Origin: Agathobaculum ammoniilyticum
GTDB lineage: Bacteria > Bacillota > Clostridia > Oscillospirales > Butyricicoccaceae
DNA: 64,000 nt
Assembly (NCBI RefSeq): GCF_025567315.1
Contig: NZ_JAOQJE010000004.1
Span: 164,942 to 228,941 of the forward strand
Direction of reading: 5' to 3'
In this document: one piece after another, positions 1-8,112 of the stretch
Layout: every line of letters begins with the position of its first letter
How positions within the stretch are numbered: the first letter of the stretch is position 1
Program-made: the position numbers and the translations under genes
The notes under the pieces: generated by a model
Databases searched by the model: none
What the model was told of the DNA's origin: nothing
The model's input: only the letters and a program-made list of their open reading frames with translations

Positions 1-277
1 TGGACAGGTCGACGATGTCGAAATGGTGTTCGATTTCCTTTTCGCAGGCGGCCTTGGCCTCCGGCGTGTCATAAAATACATGGAACGCATAGTAGTCGGC
101 GTACTCCGGGTAAATGCCGTAGCCCGCGAAGCCGCCGCCCAGCCCGTTCGAGCGGTCATGCATGGGGCGGATGGAGGCGATGATGCGCTCCCCGGTTTCC
201 CGTGTCCCGTCCTTGTGGAAGATACCGGAGATCGCGCAGCCGGCCGGGATGCGGACCTGACCTTCTTTTTGCAGCAT
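1..277 (-). CDS. Class II glutamine amidotransferase domain protein (glutamate-synthase domain 1 type), partial
   Basis: Translating the minus strand from the ATG at 277 gives 92 residues that run off the left edge. The reading begins MLQKEGQVRIPAGCAISGIF and continues with RSNGLGGGFAGYGIYPEY. This resembles the N-terminal (Ntn-type) glutaminase domain of clostridial glutamate-synthase-like proteins, in which the Cys of the GCAISGIF stretch would be the nucleophile once the leader is processed. The family role is releasing ammonia from glutamine. GGAGGAAACACC lies just upstream as a ribosome site. The gene is divergent from glnN, which fits nitrogen assimilation. The assignment rests on recalled family resemblance, and the C-terminal part is outside the window. 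Confidence 0.7.
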   Translation of the reverse strand, partial: MLQKEGQVRIPAGCAISGIFHKDGTRETGERIIASIRPMHDRSNGLGGGFAGYGIYPEYADYYAFHVFYDTPEAKAACEKEIEHHFDIVDLS

Positions 278-333
278 TGGTGTTTCCTCCTTATGTTGCC
301 CGGCGTGCCGGGTTCGCTTTCCAGAAAAGGATA

Positions 334-386
334 AAAAGAAAAGCGCCCGCCGCAAACGAGCAGAATGCTCCTTTGCAGCGGACGCC
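334..386 (-). promoter_or_regulatory. Leader hairpin with T-tract (putative attenuator) before the amidotransferase gene
   Basis: On the minus strand the leader folds into a long stem, with GCGTCCGC-TGCAAA-GGAGCA pairing to TGCTC-GTTTGC-GGCGGGCGC around a short TTC loop. CTTTTCTTTTT follows. It sits between the promoter at 430-402 and the start codon at 277, so it can only act as a leader terminator or processing signal. Similar hairpins lie in front of glnN and amt. Confidence 0.6.
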
Positions 387-401
387 GTTGTCCGTTCTTT
401 T

Positions 402-430
402 ATTGTAGAACAGGCGCGCACAAACGTCAA
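402..430 (-). promoter_or_regulatory. Sigma-A type promoter for the left-hand amidotransferase gene
   Basis: Read on the minus strand, TTGACG (430-425) is separated by 17 bases from TACAAT (407-402). It drives leftward into the hairpin leader at 386-334 and then the gene starting at 277. Confidence 0.7.
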
Positions 431-552
431 GCGGGTTTAAAAGAAAATGCGGATTTTTTGCGCTTTGCCCAGAACGGGAGGGGATGGGACGGGATTAAAC
501 CGGCAGATTGCAACAAAAAAGGTGAGCGAGTAAAAAATCCGGCCAAAGGGGG

Positions 553-581
553 TTGACAAACTGCGGCGGGGCGCGTATACT
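553..581 (+). promoter_or_regulatory. Sigma-A type promoter for glnN
   Basis: TTGACA (553-558) and TATACT (576-581) are spaced by exactly 17 bases, so transcription should start near 588. The leader hairpin begins only a few bases later. Confidence 0.8.
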
Positions 582-591
582 GCGCTTGTAA

Positions 592-638
592 GCAGCAAAG
601 GCGCTGTGGGAATGACACCCACGGCGCTTTTTTGTTGC
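592..638 (+). promoter_or_regulatory. Leader hairpin/terminator (putative attenuator) in front of glnN
   Basis: AGGCGCTGTGGG (599-610) pairs with CCCACGGCGCTT (618-629) around the loop AATGACA. A run of six T follows (628-633). An outer stem GCAGC/GTTGC (592-596 with 634-638) extends it. Because it lies between the promoter and the glnN start at 669, it looks like a conditional terminator. The anti-terminating factor cannot be identified from the window. ANTAR-type RNA-binding antiterminators are known on clostridial nitrogen genes, but the dual hexaloop signature is not clearly present. Confidence 0.65.
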
Positions 639-668
639 CATTTGACAGACGGTAAGGAGCGAATCGAT

Positions 669-2756
669 ATGAATACGGCGAAAAATGTACCGGAGCTGTT
701 CGGCAGCATGGTCTTTAACGAGACTGTGATGCGGGAGCGTCTTCCCAAGGACGTATACAAAAAGCTGAAGCAGACCATGCGCGAGGGTACGGCGATCGAC
801 GCCGAGGTCGCGCCGGTCGTGGCGACCGCGATGAAGGACTGGGCACTCTCAAAGGGCGCAACGCATTATACGCACTGGTTCCAGCCGTTGACCGGCATCA
901 CGGCTGAGAAGCACGACTCGTTCATTTCCCCGACGGACGACGGTGGGGTCGTGATGGAGTTTTCCGGCAAGGAGCTGATCCGCGGCGAGCCGGACGCGTC
1001 CTCGTTCCCCTCCGGCGGCTTGCGCGCGACCTTCGAGGCGCGTGGCTACACGGCCTGGGACCCGACCAGCTACGCTTTCGTTAAGGACGGCACCCTGTAC
1101 ATCCCCACCGCGTTCTGCTCCTATACGGGCGAAATTCTGGACAAAAAGACCCCGCTGCTGCGCTCGATGGACGCGCTCAGCACGCAGGCGTGCCGCGTGC
1201 TCAAGCTGTTCGGCAAGGACGTCAAGCGCGTGACGACCACGGTTGGGCCGGAACAGGAATACTTCCTGATCGACAAGGCGGACTATGCCAAGCGCAAAGA
1301 CCTGATCTTCACCGGCCGCACGCTGTTCGGCGCCATGCCGCCCAAGGGGCAGGAGATGGAGGATCACTACTTCGGTTCCATCCGTCCGCGTGTGGCGGCG
1401 TTTATGCAGGAGCTGGACGAGGAGCTGTGGAAGCTCGGTATTTTTGCCAAGACTAAGCACAACGAGGTCGCCCCCTGCCAGCATGAGATGGCGCCGGTGT
1501 TCACCACGACCAACATCGCCACCGACCACAACCAGCTCACCATGGAGGTCATGCGGCGTGTGGCGGAAAGGCACGGCTTCGTCTGCCTGCTCAACGAAAA
1601 GCCGTTCGAGGGCGTCAACGGGTCGGGCAAGCACAATAACTGGTCGATCTCGACCGACACGGGCGAGAATCTGCTCGAGCCTGGCAAGGCGCCGAGCGGC
1701 AACCTGCAGTTTTTGCTCTTCCTGACTGCGGTTATCAAGGCCGTGGACGAATATCAGGACCTGCTGCGCATCTCGGTCGCCTCCGCGGGCAACGATCACC
1801 GCCTGGGTGCGAACGAGGCCCCGCCGGCGATCATCTCCATGTTCATCGGCGACGAACTGCAGGCAATCTTGGATGCAGTCGAGGCAGGGCGGGATTACAC
1901 GGATGTGGCCAAGACCAAGATGGATCTCGGCGTGTCCGCGCTGCCGGACATCCAGAAAGACACCACCGATCGCAACCGCACCTCGCCTTTTGCTTTTACC
2001 GGAAACAAGTTCGAGTTCCGCATGCTGGGCTCCTCGCTCAACATCGCCTGCCCGAACATCATGCTCAACACTGCGGTCGCGGAGGAGTTGCGCCAGTTCG
2101 CGGATGAGCTGGACGGCGCGACGGACTTCCAGGCGGCGCTCACCGCGCTGCTGCGGCGTGAGATCAAGGCGCACAAGCGCATCATTTTCAACGGCAACGG
2201 CTACGACGAAAGCTGGGTCGCGGAAGCGGAAAAGCGCGGCCTGCTCAACCTCAAGTCCACGGACGCGGCGCTGCCGCACTACACGGATGAAAAGAACATC
2301 CGTCTGTTTGAGACGCACGGCGTGTATACCAAGCTGGAAATGGAGTCCCGCGAGGAGGCCGTGATTGAGGAGTATTACAAGACCCTGCACATCGAGGCGC
2401 TCACCATGCGCGACATGGCGCGCCGCGAGATCCTGCCCGCCTGCCTGTCGTTCGAGCGCGCGGTGGCGGACGGCGCGCTGGCCAAGAAGCAGCTCGGCCT
2501 TGCGGGCGGCGCGGAAACCCGCCTGCTGACGCAGGTATCCGCCCTGAACGATGCGCTGGAGTGCGCGGTATCCACGCTGGAGGAAGCCGTGGAGGCTGTG
2601 CCGAAAGCGGACGCGGAAACGCTCGCGCATTATTACCACGATGAGGTACTCCCGTGCATGGACGCCGTACGCAAGCCGTCCGACGCGCTGGAACGGATGG
2701 TGGGCAAGGAGTACTGGCCGTTCCCGACCTACGCGGATATCCTGTTTTATACCTGA
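669..2756 (+). CDS. glnN: Type III glutamine synthetase
   Basis: The 695-residue product has the length of type III glutamine synthetases, much longer than GlnA (about 450). It carries the family signature NGSGKHNNWS near residue 316, an N-terminal segment typical of this class (ELFGSMVFNETVMRERLP), and catalytic-domain features such as GPEQEYFLID. The enzyme makes glutamine from glutamate, ammonia and ATP in the cytosol. The ATG at 669 is preferred to an upstream in-frame start at 606 because AAGGAG (654-659) is correctly spaced and 606 falls inside the leader hairpin. It is followed by the ammonium transporter-PII gene and divergent from a glutamine amidotransferase, so the locus is a nitrogen-assimilation cluster. 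Confidence 0.95.
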   Translation: MNTAKNVPELFGSMVFNETVMRERLPKDVYKKLKQTMREGTAIDAEVAPVVATAMKDWALSKGATHYTHWFQPLTGITAEKHDSFISPTDDGGVVMEFSGKELIRGEPDASSFPSGGLRATFEARGYTAWDPTSYAFVKDGTLYIPTAFCSYTGEILDKKTPLLRSMDALSTQACRVLKLFGKDVKRVTTTVGPEQEYFLIDKADYAKRKDLIFTGRTLFGAMPPKGQEMEDHYFGSIRPRVAAFMQELDEELWKLGIFAKTKHNEVAPCQHEMAPVFTTTNIATDHNQLTMEVMRRVAERHGFVCLLNEKPFEGVNGSGKHNNWSISTDTGENLLEPGKAPSGNLQFLLFLTAVIKAVDEYQDLLRISVASAGNDHRLGANEAPPAIISMFIGDELQAILDAVEAGRDYTDVAKTKMDLGVSALPDIQKDTTDRNRTSPFAFTGNKFEFRMLGSSLNIACPNIMLNTAVAEELRQFADELDGATDFQAALTALLRREIKAHKRIIFNGNGYDESWVAEAEKRGLLNLKSTDAALPHYTDEKNIRLFETHGVYTKLEMESREEAVIEEYYKTLHIEALTMRDMARREILPACLSFERAVADGALAKKQLGLAGGAETRLLTQVSALNDALECAVSTLEEAVEAVPKADAETLAHYYHDEVLPCMDAVRKPSDALERMVGKEYWPFPTYADILFYT

Positions 2757-2967
2757 ACGGACAGGGGACCTGAAAAGTCTCCCTGTATACGAAACCAGGT
2801 TCCGGAGAAGTCTGGTTTCGATACTCGAATGACGCGGCCCGACAGCCTTGGGGCAAAGGGCGCGGCAAAGCAATTTTCGTGTGTAAAAAATTATCATACA
2901 CAACGGCGTGTATTTCCGGCCTTGGGACCGGAGATACACGCCAAATTTTTTTAGGAGGGATTTTCTC
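2757..2967 (+). promoter_or_regulatory. Structured leader of the ammonium transporter gene, with terminator-like hairpin next to the RBS
   Basis: Three foldable segments are visible. ACAGGG-GAC pairs with GTC-T-CCCTGT (2761-2786). GAAACCAG pairs with CTGGTTTC (2791-2819). GGCGTGTAT..TCCGG pairs with CCGGA..ATACACGCC (2905-2942). The last is followed by seven T (2946-2952) and immediately by AGGAGG. It can act as a terminator between glnN and amt, or mask the ribosome site. I see no convincing independent promoter here. Confidence 0.55.
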
Positions 2968-4707
2968 ATGCAAGACCTTGTAAACCTTGCCGCCTCGATG
3001 GATACTGGGTGGACGCTGGTCGGAGCCGCACTGGTGTTCTTCATGCAGGCGGGCTTCGCGATGGTGGAAACCGGCTTTACCCGGGCTAAGAACGCGGGCA
3101 ACATCATCATGAAAAACCTGATGGACTTTTCACTCGGTACGCCGATCTTCTGGCTGGTCGGATTTGGCATCATGTTCGGTTCGATGAACGGCGTGTTCGG
3201 CGGCTTTGACCTTCTGGCGGACGGTGTGGTCGGCGAAGGCTACGACTGGACGACGCTGATCTTCCAGACCGTATTCTGTGCCACCGCCGCGACCATCGTG
3301 TCCGGCTCCATGGCCGAACGCACCAAGTTCTCGGCCTACTGCATCTATTCCATGGTCATATCGGCGGTGATCTACCCGATCTCCGGTCACTGGATCTGGG
3401 GCGGTGGCTGGCTCGCCGAGCTTGGCTTCCATGACTTCGCCGGTTCGACTGCGGTACACATGGTCGGCGGCGTAGCGGCGTTCGTGGGCGCGGCCATCCT
3501 CGGCCCGCGTATCGGCAAGTACACCAAGGACGGCAAGGCGCGCGCGATCCCCGGCCACTCGCTGACCCTAGGCGCGCTGGGCGTGTTTATTCTGTGGTTC
3601 TGCTGGTTCGGCTTCAACGGCGGCTCGACAGTCGCGCTGTCGAACGGCGCGGCTGAAACCGCGGCGCGCGTGTTCGTCACCACCAACATGGCGGCGGCGG
3701 TCGCGACAGTCACGGTTATGTGCGTGACCTGGGTGCGCTACAAGAAGCCGGACGTTTCCATGACGCTCAACGGCTCGCTGGCCGGCCTGGTAGCCATCAC
3801 GGCGGGCTGCGACACGGTAACACCTTTCGGCGCAGCCATCATCGGCATCATTGCGGGCTTTGTGGTGGTGTTCGGCATTGAATTCATCGACCAGAAGCTC
3901 AAGGTGGACGATCCGGTTGGCGCGGTCGGTGTACACGGCCTGTGCGGCGCGACCGGCACGCTGATGGTCGGCCTGTTCGGCTACTACGCCTACGGTACGA
4001 ACGACGTGGCGCCGGTCGGCCTGTTCTACGGCGGCGGCTGGCACGCGCTGGCCATCCAGGCGCTCGGCATGGCCGTGGTGATCGCGTGGGTCGCGGTCAC
4101 GATGACCGTGGTGTTCCAGATCATCAAGCATACGGTCGGCCTGCGCGTCAGCGAGGCCGAAGAGATCATGGGCCTTGACAAGCCCGAGCACGGCCTGCCC
4201 TCCGCCTATGCGGACTTTATGCCGGTGGTTCCGTCCGTGCTGGGTACCAAGGCGGCGCAGGACGACACAGGGGAAGCGGCTGCGGCCGCGGCCGCGCCCG
4301 CTCAGGCGGTGCCGGTCACTAAGATTACATCCGAAGCGTCCAGCGGCGGACACAAGCTGAGCAAGGTGGTCATCCTTGCCAAGCAGTCCAAATTCGAGGT
4401 GCTGAAAAACGCGATGAACGAGATCGGCATTGCGGGCATGACCGTGACCAATGTGGTCGGTTGCGGCACGCAGAAAGGCGCGCCCGAGTACTACCGCGGC
4501 GCGGAGGTGGACGTGACGCTGCTGCCCAAGATCAAGATGGAGATCGTGGTATCCAAGGTGCCGGTCGAGACTGTGATCGAAACGGCCAAAAAGGTGCTGT
4601 ACACCGGCCACATCGGCGACGGAAAGATATTTGTGTACGATGTGGAAAACGCGGTCAAGGTGCGCACGGGCGCGGAGGGCTACGACGCGCTGCAGTACGA
4701 CGACTGA
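2968..4707 (+). CDS. amt: Ammonium transporter (Amt) fused to a C-terminal PII signalling domain
   Basis: Residues 1 to about 420 form an Amt channel with about eleven hydrophobic helices and the usual motifs (MQAGFAMVETGFTRAKNAGN, GHWIWGGGWL, GAVGVHGLCG). An Ala/Pro-rich linker (AAAAAAPAQAVP) leads to a complete PII/GlnK-like domain from about residue 461 to 579. It includes a T-loop (TQKGAPEYYRGAEV) and the C-loop GHIGDGKIFVYDV. PII trimers normally plug Amt channels in response to ATP, ADP and 2-oxoglutarate; here the regulator is covalently attached. The ATG at 2968 follows AGGAGGGATTTTCTC. The first residues act as signal anchor. It lies downstream of glnN and probably belongs to the same regulon. 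Confidence 0.92.
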   Translation: MQDLVNLAASMDTGWTLVGAALVFFMQAGFAMVETGFTRAKNAGNIIMKNLMDFSLGTPIFWLVGFGIMFGSMNGVFGGFDLLADGVVGEGYDWTTLIFQTVFCATAATIVSGSMAERTKFSAYCIYSMVISAVIYPISGHWIWGGGWLAELGFHDFAGSTAVHMVGGVAAFVGAAILGPRIGKYTKDGKARAIPGHSLTLGALGVFILWFCWFGFNGGSTVALSNGAAETAARVFVTTNMAAAVATVTVMCVTWVRYKKPDVSMTLNGSLAGLVAITAGCDTVTPFGAAIIGIIAGFVVVFGIEFIDQKLKVDDPVGAVGVHGLCGATGTLMVGLFGYYAYGTNDVAPVGLFYGGGWHALAIQALGMAVVIAWVAVTMTVVFQIIKHTVGLRVSEAEEIMGLDKPEHGLPSAYADFMPVVPSVLGTKAAQDDTGEAAAAAAAPAQAVPVTKITSEASSGGHKLSKVVILAKQSKFEVLKNAMNEIGIAGMTVTNVVGCGTQKGAPEYYRGAEVDVTLLPKIKMEIVVSKVPVETVIETAKKVLYTGHIGDGKIFVYDVENAVKVRTGAEGYDALQYDD

Positions 4708-4794
4708 TCGAGGGGAACAAGCCGGAACAGTGGGACAGGGCGGCTGCTCTGTCTCACTTTCTGCAGAAACCGGAGGCCAGATGAAAATTTATGC

Positions 4795-4822
4795 TTGCAT
4801 TTTGTGGGGAAGGGTGTATACT
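4795..4822 (+). promoter_or_regulatory. Promoter of the riboflavin operon
   Basis: TTGCAT (4795-4800) is separated by 16 bases from TATACT (4817-4822), about 40 bases ahead of the FMN riboswitch. Confidence 0.55.
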
Positions 4823-4863
4823 GAAAGAGCAGAAAGCTTTCTGCAGGAAAACCGAATAAACAG

Positions 4864-4985
4864 ATTTCTTCAGGGCAGGGTGCAATTCCCTACCGGCGGT
4901 ACAGCCCGCGAGCGGACGCCTTTCCGGCGGAAGCATGACTCGGTGGAACTCCGAGGCCGACAGTATAGTCTGGATGAAAGAAGAA
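4864..4985 (+). ncRNA. FMN riboswitch (RFN element)
   Basis: The conserved RFN blocks appear in order: CTTCAGGGCAGGGTG, CCCTACCGGCGGT, AGCCCGCGAGC, CATGACTCGGTGGAACTCCG, and GGCCGACAGT with TGGATGAAAGAAG. The outer helix closes with CTTC against GAAG. In this family FMN binding favours termination or RBS masking of riboflavin genes. Here the rib operon follows directly with two terminator-like hairpins in between, so transcriptional control is expected. Confidence 0.96.
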
Positions 4986-5036
4986 AGTGTGAAAGCAAAA
5001 GGGGGATGCCCCTTTGTTTGATTCGCTTGTTTACCG

Positions 5037-5070
5037 TCCTGAAACGTCGCGCGGCGTTTCAGGATTTTTT
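5037..5070 (+). terminator. Terminator of the FMN riboswitch expression platform
   Basis: TCCTGAAACG (5037-5046) pairs with CGTTTCAGGA (5055-5064), followed by six T. It is located after the aptamer and before ribD, as expected for a transcriptional OFF switch. Confidence 0.75.
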
Positions 5071-5089
5071 GTTTGGCGGCGCGCCATAT

Positions 5090-5124
5090 ATGTCCCGGAA
5101 GTCTGCGGCTTTCGGGACATTTTT
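5090..5124 (+). terminator. Second hairpin with T-run before ribD
   Basis: ATGTCCCG (5090-5097) pairs with CGGGACAT (5113-5120) and is followed by five or more T. It is a second terminator-like hairpin within 60 bases of the first. It may be a backup terminator of the riboswitch. Confidence 0.55.
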
Positions 5125-5143
5125 TATTGGGAGATGATGCCGT

Positions 5144-6241
5144 TTGCAAGAGGAGCTTCTGATGCGCAGGGCGCTCGAGCTGGCGCGGCGCGGTGCGGGA
5201 CGGGTCAGCCCGAATCCGATGGTGGGCTGTGTGATCGCCCGCGGCGGGCGCGTGATCGGCGAGGGATGGCATGAGACGTGCGGCGGGCCGCATGCGGAGC
5301 GAAATGCGCTGGCTGCCTGCACGGAGGACCCCGCGGGTGCGACGCTGTATGTCACGCTGGAGCCTTGCTGCCACTGGGGCCGCACGCCGCCCTGCACGGA
5401 CGCGATTTTGGAGCGGGGTATCGCCCGCGTGGTGGTCGGATGCACGGACCCTAATCCGCTCGTCGACGGGAAAGGGGTGCGCCTGCTGCGCGAGGCGGGC
5501 GTGGAGGTCGAGACCGGCGTGCTGGAACAGGAGTGCTGGCGGCTGAATGAAGTGTTTTTCCACTTTATCCAGCACCGGACGCCGTTTGTCGTGTATAAAT
5601 ACGCGATGACGCTGGACGGCAAGACTGCGTCCGCTTCGGGCGACAGCCGTTGGGTGAGCGGGGAGGCCGCACGGTGCAGAGTGCATGAGGTGCGCGGGCA
5701 GCTTTCCGCAATCATGGTGGGCGTGGACACGGTGCTGGCGGACGATCCGCTGCTCACCTGCCGCATACCTGGCGGGCGTGATCCGCTGCGCATTGTGTGC
5801 GACAGTCGGGCGCGCACACCGCTGGACAGCCGCCTGATCCAAAGCGCGGGCGAGATACCGACCATAATCGCGGCAGTCGGCTGGAATGAGCGGGCTGCCG
5901 CGCTCAAAAAGGCGGGCGCGCAGATCCTGCTCTGCGGGGAGCGGGATGGACGGGTCGATCTGCGCGAGCTGATGCGGCAGCTCGGCGCGCGCGGCGTGGA
6001 CAGTATCCTGCTGGAGGGCGGCACGACGCTGGCGTTCGCCGCGCTGGAAGCCGGCATCGTCCGCAAGGTGCAGGCGTATATCGCGCCCAAGCTGCTCGGC
6101 GGTAGCACGGCCAGGACGCCGGCCGGCGGGCAGGGGCTTGCTCGGATGGCAGATGCGTGGCGTCTGACCGGTCTGACCGCCGAGCCGGTTGGAGAGGACT
6201 TTTTGTTGGAGGGATACCTGCCATGTTCACAGGACTTGTAG
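5144..6241 (+). CDS. ribD: Bifunctional deaminase/reductase of riboflavin biosynthesis
   Basis: The 365-residue protein has an N-terminal zinc deaminase domain (HAERNAL and PCCHWGRTPPC supply the zinc ligands) and a C-terminal reductase domain beginning around residue 150 (KYAMTLDGKTA, GVDTVLADDPLLTCR, EGG). It converts the first pyrimidine of the pathway by deamination and NADPH-dependent reduction. The likely start is the TTG at 5144, since MQEELLMRRALELA matches the family N-terminus. ATG 5162 with AGAGGAG upstream is an alternative. It is the first gene of the FMN-riboswitch operon and overlaps ribE. Confidence 0.93.
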   Translation: MQEELLMRRALELARRGAGRVSPNPMVGCVIARGGRVIGEGWHETCGGPHAERNALAACTEDPAGATLYVTLEPCCHWGRTPPCTDAILERGIARVVVGCTDPNPLVDGKGVRLLREAGVEVETGVLEQECWRLNEVFFHFIQHRTPFVVYKYAMTLDGKTASASGDSRWVSGEAARCRVHEVRGQLSAIMVGVDTVLADDPLLTCRIPGGRDPLRIVCDSRARTPLDSRLIQSAGEIPTIIAAVGWNERAAALKKAGAQILLCGERDGRVDLRELMRQLGARGVDSILLEGGTTLAFAALEAGIVRKVQAYIAPKLLGGSTARTPAGGQGLARMADAWRLTGLTAEPVGEDFLLEGYLPCSQDL

Positions 6242-6864
6242 AGGAGGTCGGGCGCGTCGAACGCATCGCGCACGGCGCGCGGGGCGCGCGGCTGATGATT
6301 GCGGCCGATGCCGTGCTCGCGGGGACACGGTGCGGCGACAGTATAGCGGTAAACGGCGTATGCCTGACGGCTGCGGAGCTGGATGGGCGGACGTTTACCG
6401 CGGACGTGATGGCAGAAACCCTGCGCCGCTCTGACTTGGGGGAGCTGCGCGCGGGCGCGCCGGTCAACCTGGAGCGCGCGATGCCCGCGGACGGGCGGTT
6501 AGGCGGACACATCGTGTCCGGACATATCGACGGCACGGGGACGGTCGCGTCGCTCCTCCGCGAGGATAACGCGGTCTGGCTGTCGGTCAAGACGCCCACG
6601 GCTCTGCTGCGGTACATTGTGGAAAAGGGCTCGATTGCGATCGACGGCGTCAGCCTGACGGTCGCGCAGGTGGACGGACAGGGCTTTGCCGTGTCCATCA
6701 TACCGCATACCGGCGCACAGACCACCCTGCTCGGCAAGCGGCAGGGCGAACGGGTGAATCTGGAATGCGATGTGATCGGCAAGTATGTGGAAAAGCTGCT
6801 TGCCCCGCATACCGCCCGGCAGACGGACGTCACTATGGAATTTCTCAGCCAACACGGCTTTTAA
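6223..6864 (+). CDS. ribE: Riboflavin synthase, alpha subunit
   Basis: The 213 residues form two similar lumazine-binding repeats, the usual architecture (MFTGLVEEVG at the start; GGHIVSGHIDGTG and IDGVSLTV further on). The enzyme dismutates two 6,7-dimethyl-8-ribityllumazine molecules to riboflavin. The start at 6223 lies 19 bases inside the end of ribD, indicating translational coupling. GGAGGGATACCTGCC precedes it. Confidence 0.95.
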   Translation: MFTGLVEEVGRVERIAHGARGARLMIAADAVLAGTRCGDSIAVNGVCLTAAELDGRTFTADVMAETLRRSDLGELRAGAPVNLERAMPADGRLGGHIVSGHIDGTGTVASLLREDNAVWLSVKTPTALLRYIVEKGSIAIDGVSLTVAQVDGQGFAVSIIPHTGAQTTLLGKRQGERVNLECDVIGKYVEKLLAPHTARQTDVTMEFLSQHGF

Positions 6865-6885
6865 CAGAAAGAGGGAGGCGGAATC

Positions 6886-8094
6886 ATGCAGCAAAACTTT
6901 GCAACCATCGAACAGGCGCTTGACGAGCTGCGCGCCGGCCGGCTGATCATGGCGATCGACGATCCGGACCGCGAGAACGAGGGCGACCTGATCTGCGCGG
7001 CGGAATTTGCGACCACGGAGAACGTTAACTTTATGGCGACCCATGCCAAAGGGCTGATCTGCACGCCGATGAGCGCGGAAATCGCGGCTCGGCTCGGCTT
7101 TGAGCAGATGGTCAAGGTCAATACAGACAATCACCATACCGCGTTTACCGTTTCGGTCGATCATGTGGATACGTCAACCGGCATCTCCGCCGAGGAGCGC
7201 GGACTGACCTGCCGCGCGTGTGCGGATACGGCCGCAGGGCCGGCGGACTTCCGGAGGCCGGGCCATGTGTTCCCGCTGACCGCGCGCCGGGGCGGCGTGC
7301 TGACCCGCAACGGACACACCGAGGCAACGGTCGACCTGTGCCGCATAGCGGGGCTGCAGGAGTGCGGCCTGTGCTGTGAAATCATGCGCGACGACGGCAC
7401 CATGATGCGCACGACCGAACTGCTCGAAAAGGCGCGCGAGTGGGGTGTTGCGGTCATTGCCATCCGCGACCTGCAGGATTACTGCCGCAGGCATGACAAG
7501 CATGTGGTTCGCGAGGCCAGCGCCAAGCTGCCGACACGCTTTGGGGAATTCCAGATCTACGGCTATGTCAACGACCTGACCGGCGAGCACCATGTCGCGC
7601 TCGTCAAAGGGAAGATCGGGGACGGGAAGAACCTGCTCTGCCGTGTCCATTCGGAATGCCTGACCGGCGACGTGTTCGGTTCGCGGCGGTGCGACTGCGG
7701 GCAGCAGCTCGCGGCCGCCATGCAGCAGATCGAAAAGGAGGGCCGTGGCGTGCTGCTCTATATGCGGCAGGAGGGCCGCGGCATCGGCCTGATTAACAAG
7801 CTCAAGGCCTATGAGCTGCAGGAGGTGGGCTGGGATACGGTAGAGGCCAACGTTAAGCTCGGCTTTGCGCCCGACCTCCGCGAATACTGGATCGGCGCAC
7901 AGATCCTGCAAGATCTCGGCGCGCGGGAGCTGCGCCTGCTGACCAACAATCCGGAAAAGATCTACGGACTGGACGGGTTCGGCGTGGAGATCGTTGAGCG
8001 CGTGCCGATTGAGATCGCGCCGCAGGAGGACGACGCGTTTTACCTGCACACCAAAAAGATCAAGATGGGGCATCTGTTCCAGAAAACCATATAA
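6886..8094 (+). CDS. ribBA: Bifunctional 3,4-dihydroxy-2-butanone-4-phosphate synthase / GTP cyclohydrolase II
   Basis: The 402-residue fusion has an N-terminal RibB domain (DDPDRENEGDL acidic metal site) and a C-terminal RibA domain with the zinc ligand cluster CLTGDVFGSRRCDCG and GQEGRGIG-like RQEGRGIGL. It makes both riboflavin precursors, from ribulose-5-phosphate and GTP. GAGGGAGG lies upstream of the ATG, 21 bases after ribE. Confidence 0.95.
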   Translation: MQQNFATIEQALDELRAGRLIMAIDDPDRENEGDLICAAEFATTENVNFMATHAKGLICTPMSAEIAARLGFEQMVKVNTDNHHTAFTVSVDHVDTSTGISAEERGLTCRACADTAAGPADFRRPGHVFPLTARRGGVLTRNGHTEATVDLCRIAGLQECGLCCEIMRDDGTMMRTTELLEKAREWGVAVIAIRDLQDYCRRHDKHVVREASAKLPTRFGEFQIYGYVNDLTGEHHVALVKGKIGDGKNLLCRVHSECLTGDVFGSRRCDCGQQLAAAMQQIEKEGRGVLLYMRQEGRGIGLINKLKAYELQEVGWDTVEANVKLGFAPDLREYWIGAQILQDLGARELRLLTNNPEKIYGLDGFGVEIVERVPIEIAPQEDDAFYLHTKKIKMGHLFQKTI

Positions 8095-8112
8095 AACAGG
8101 AGGGAAACCGAA

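Noticed and set aside
849..3173. 774-codon open frame antisense to glnN and the start of amt
   Set aside because: It mirrors GC-rich codons of two well-supported genes, has no ribosome site or family resemblance, and low-complexity His/Arg-rich translation.
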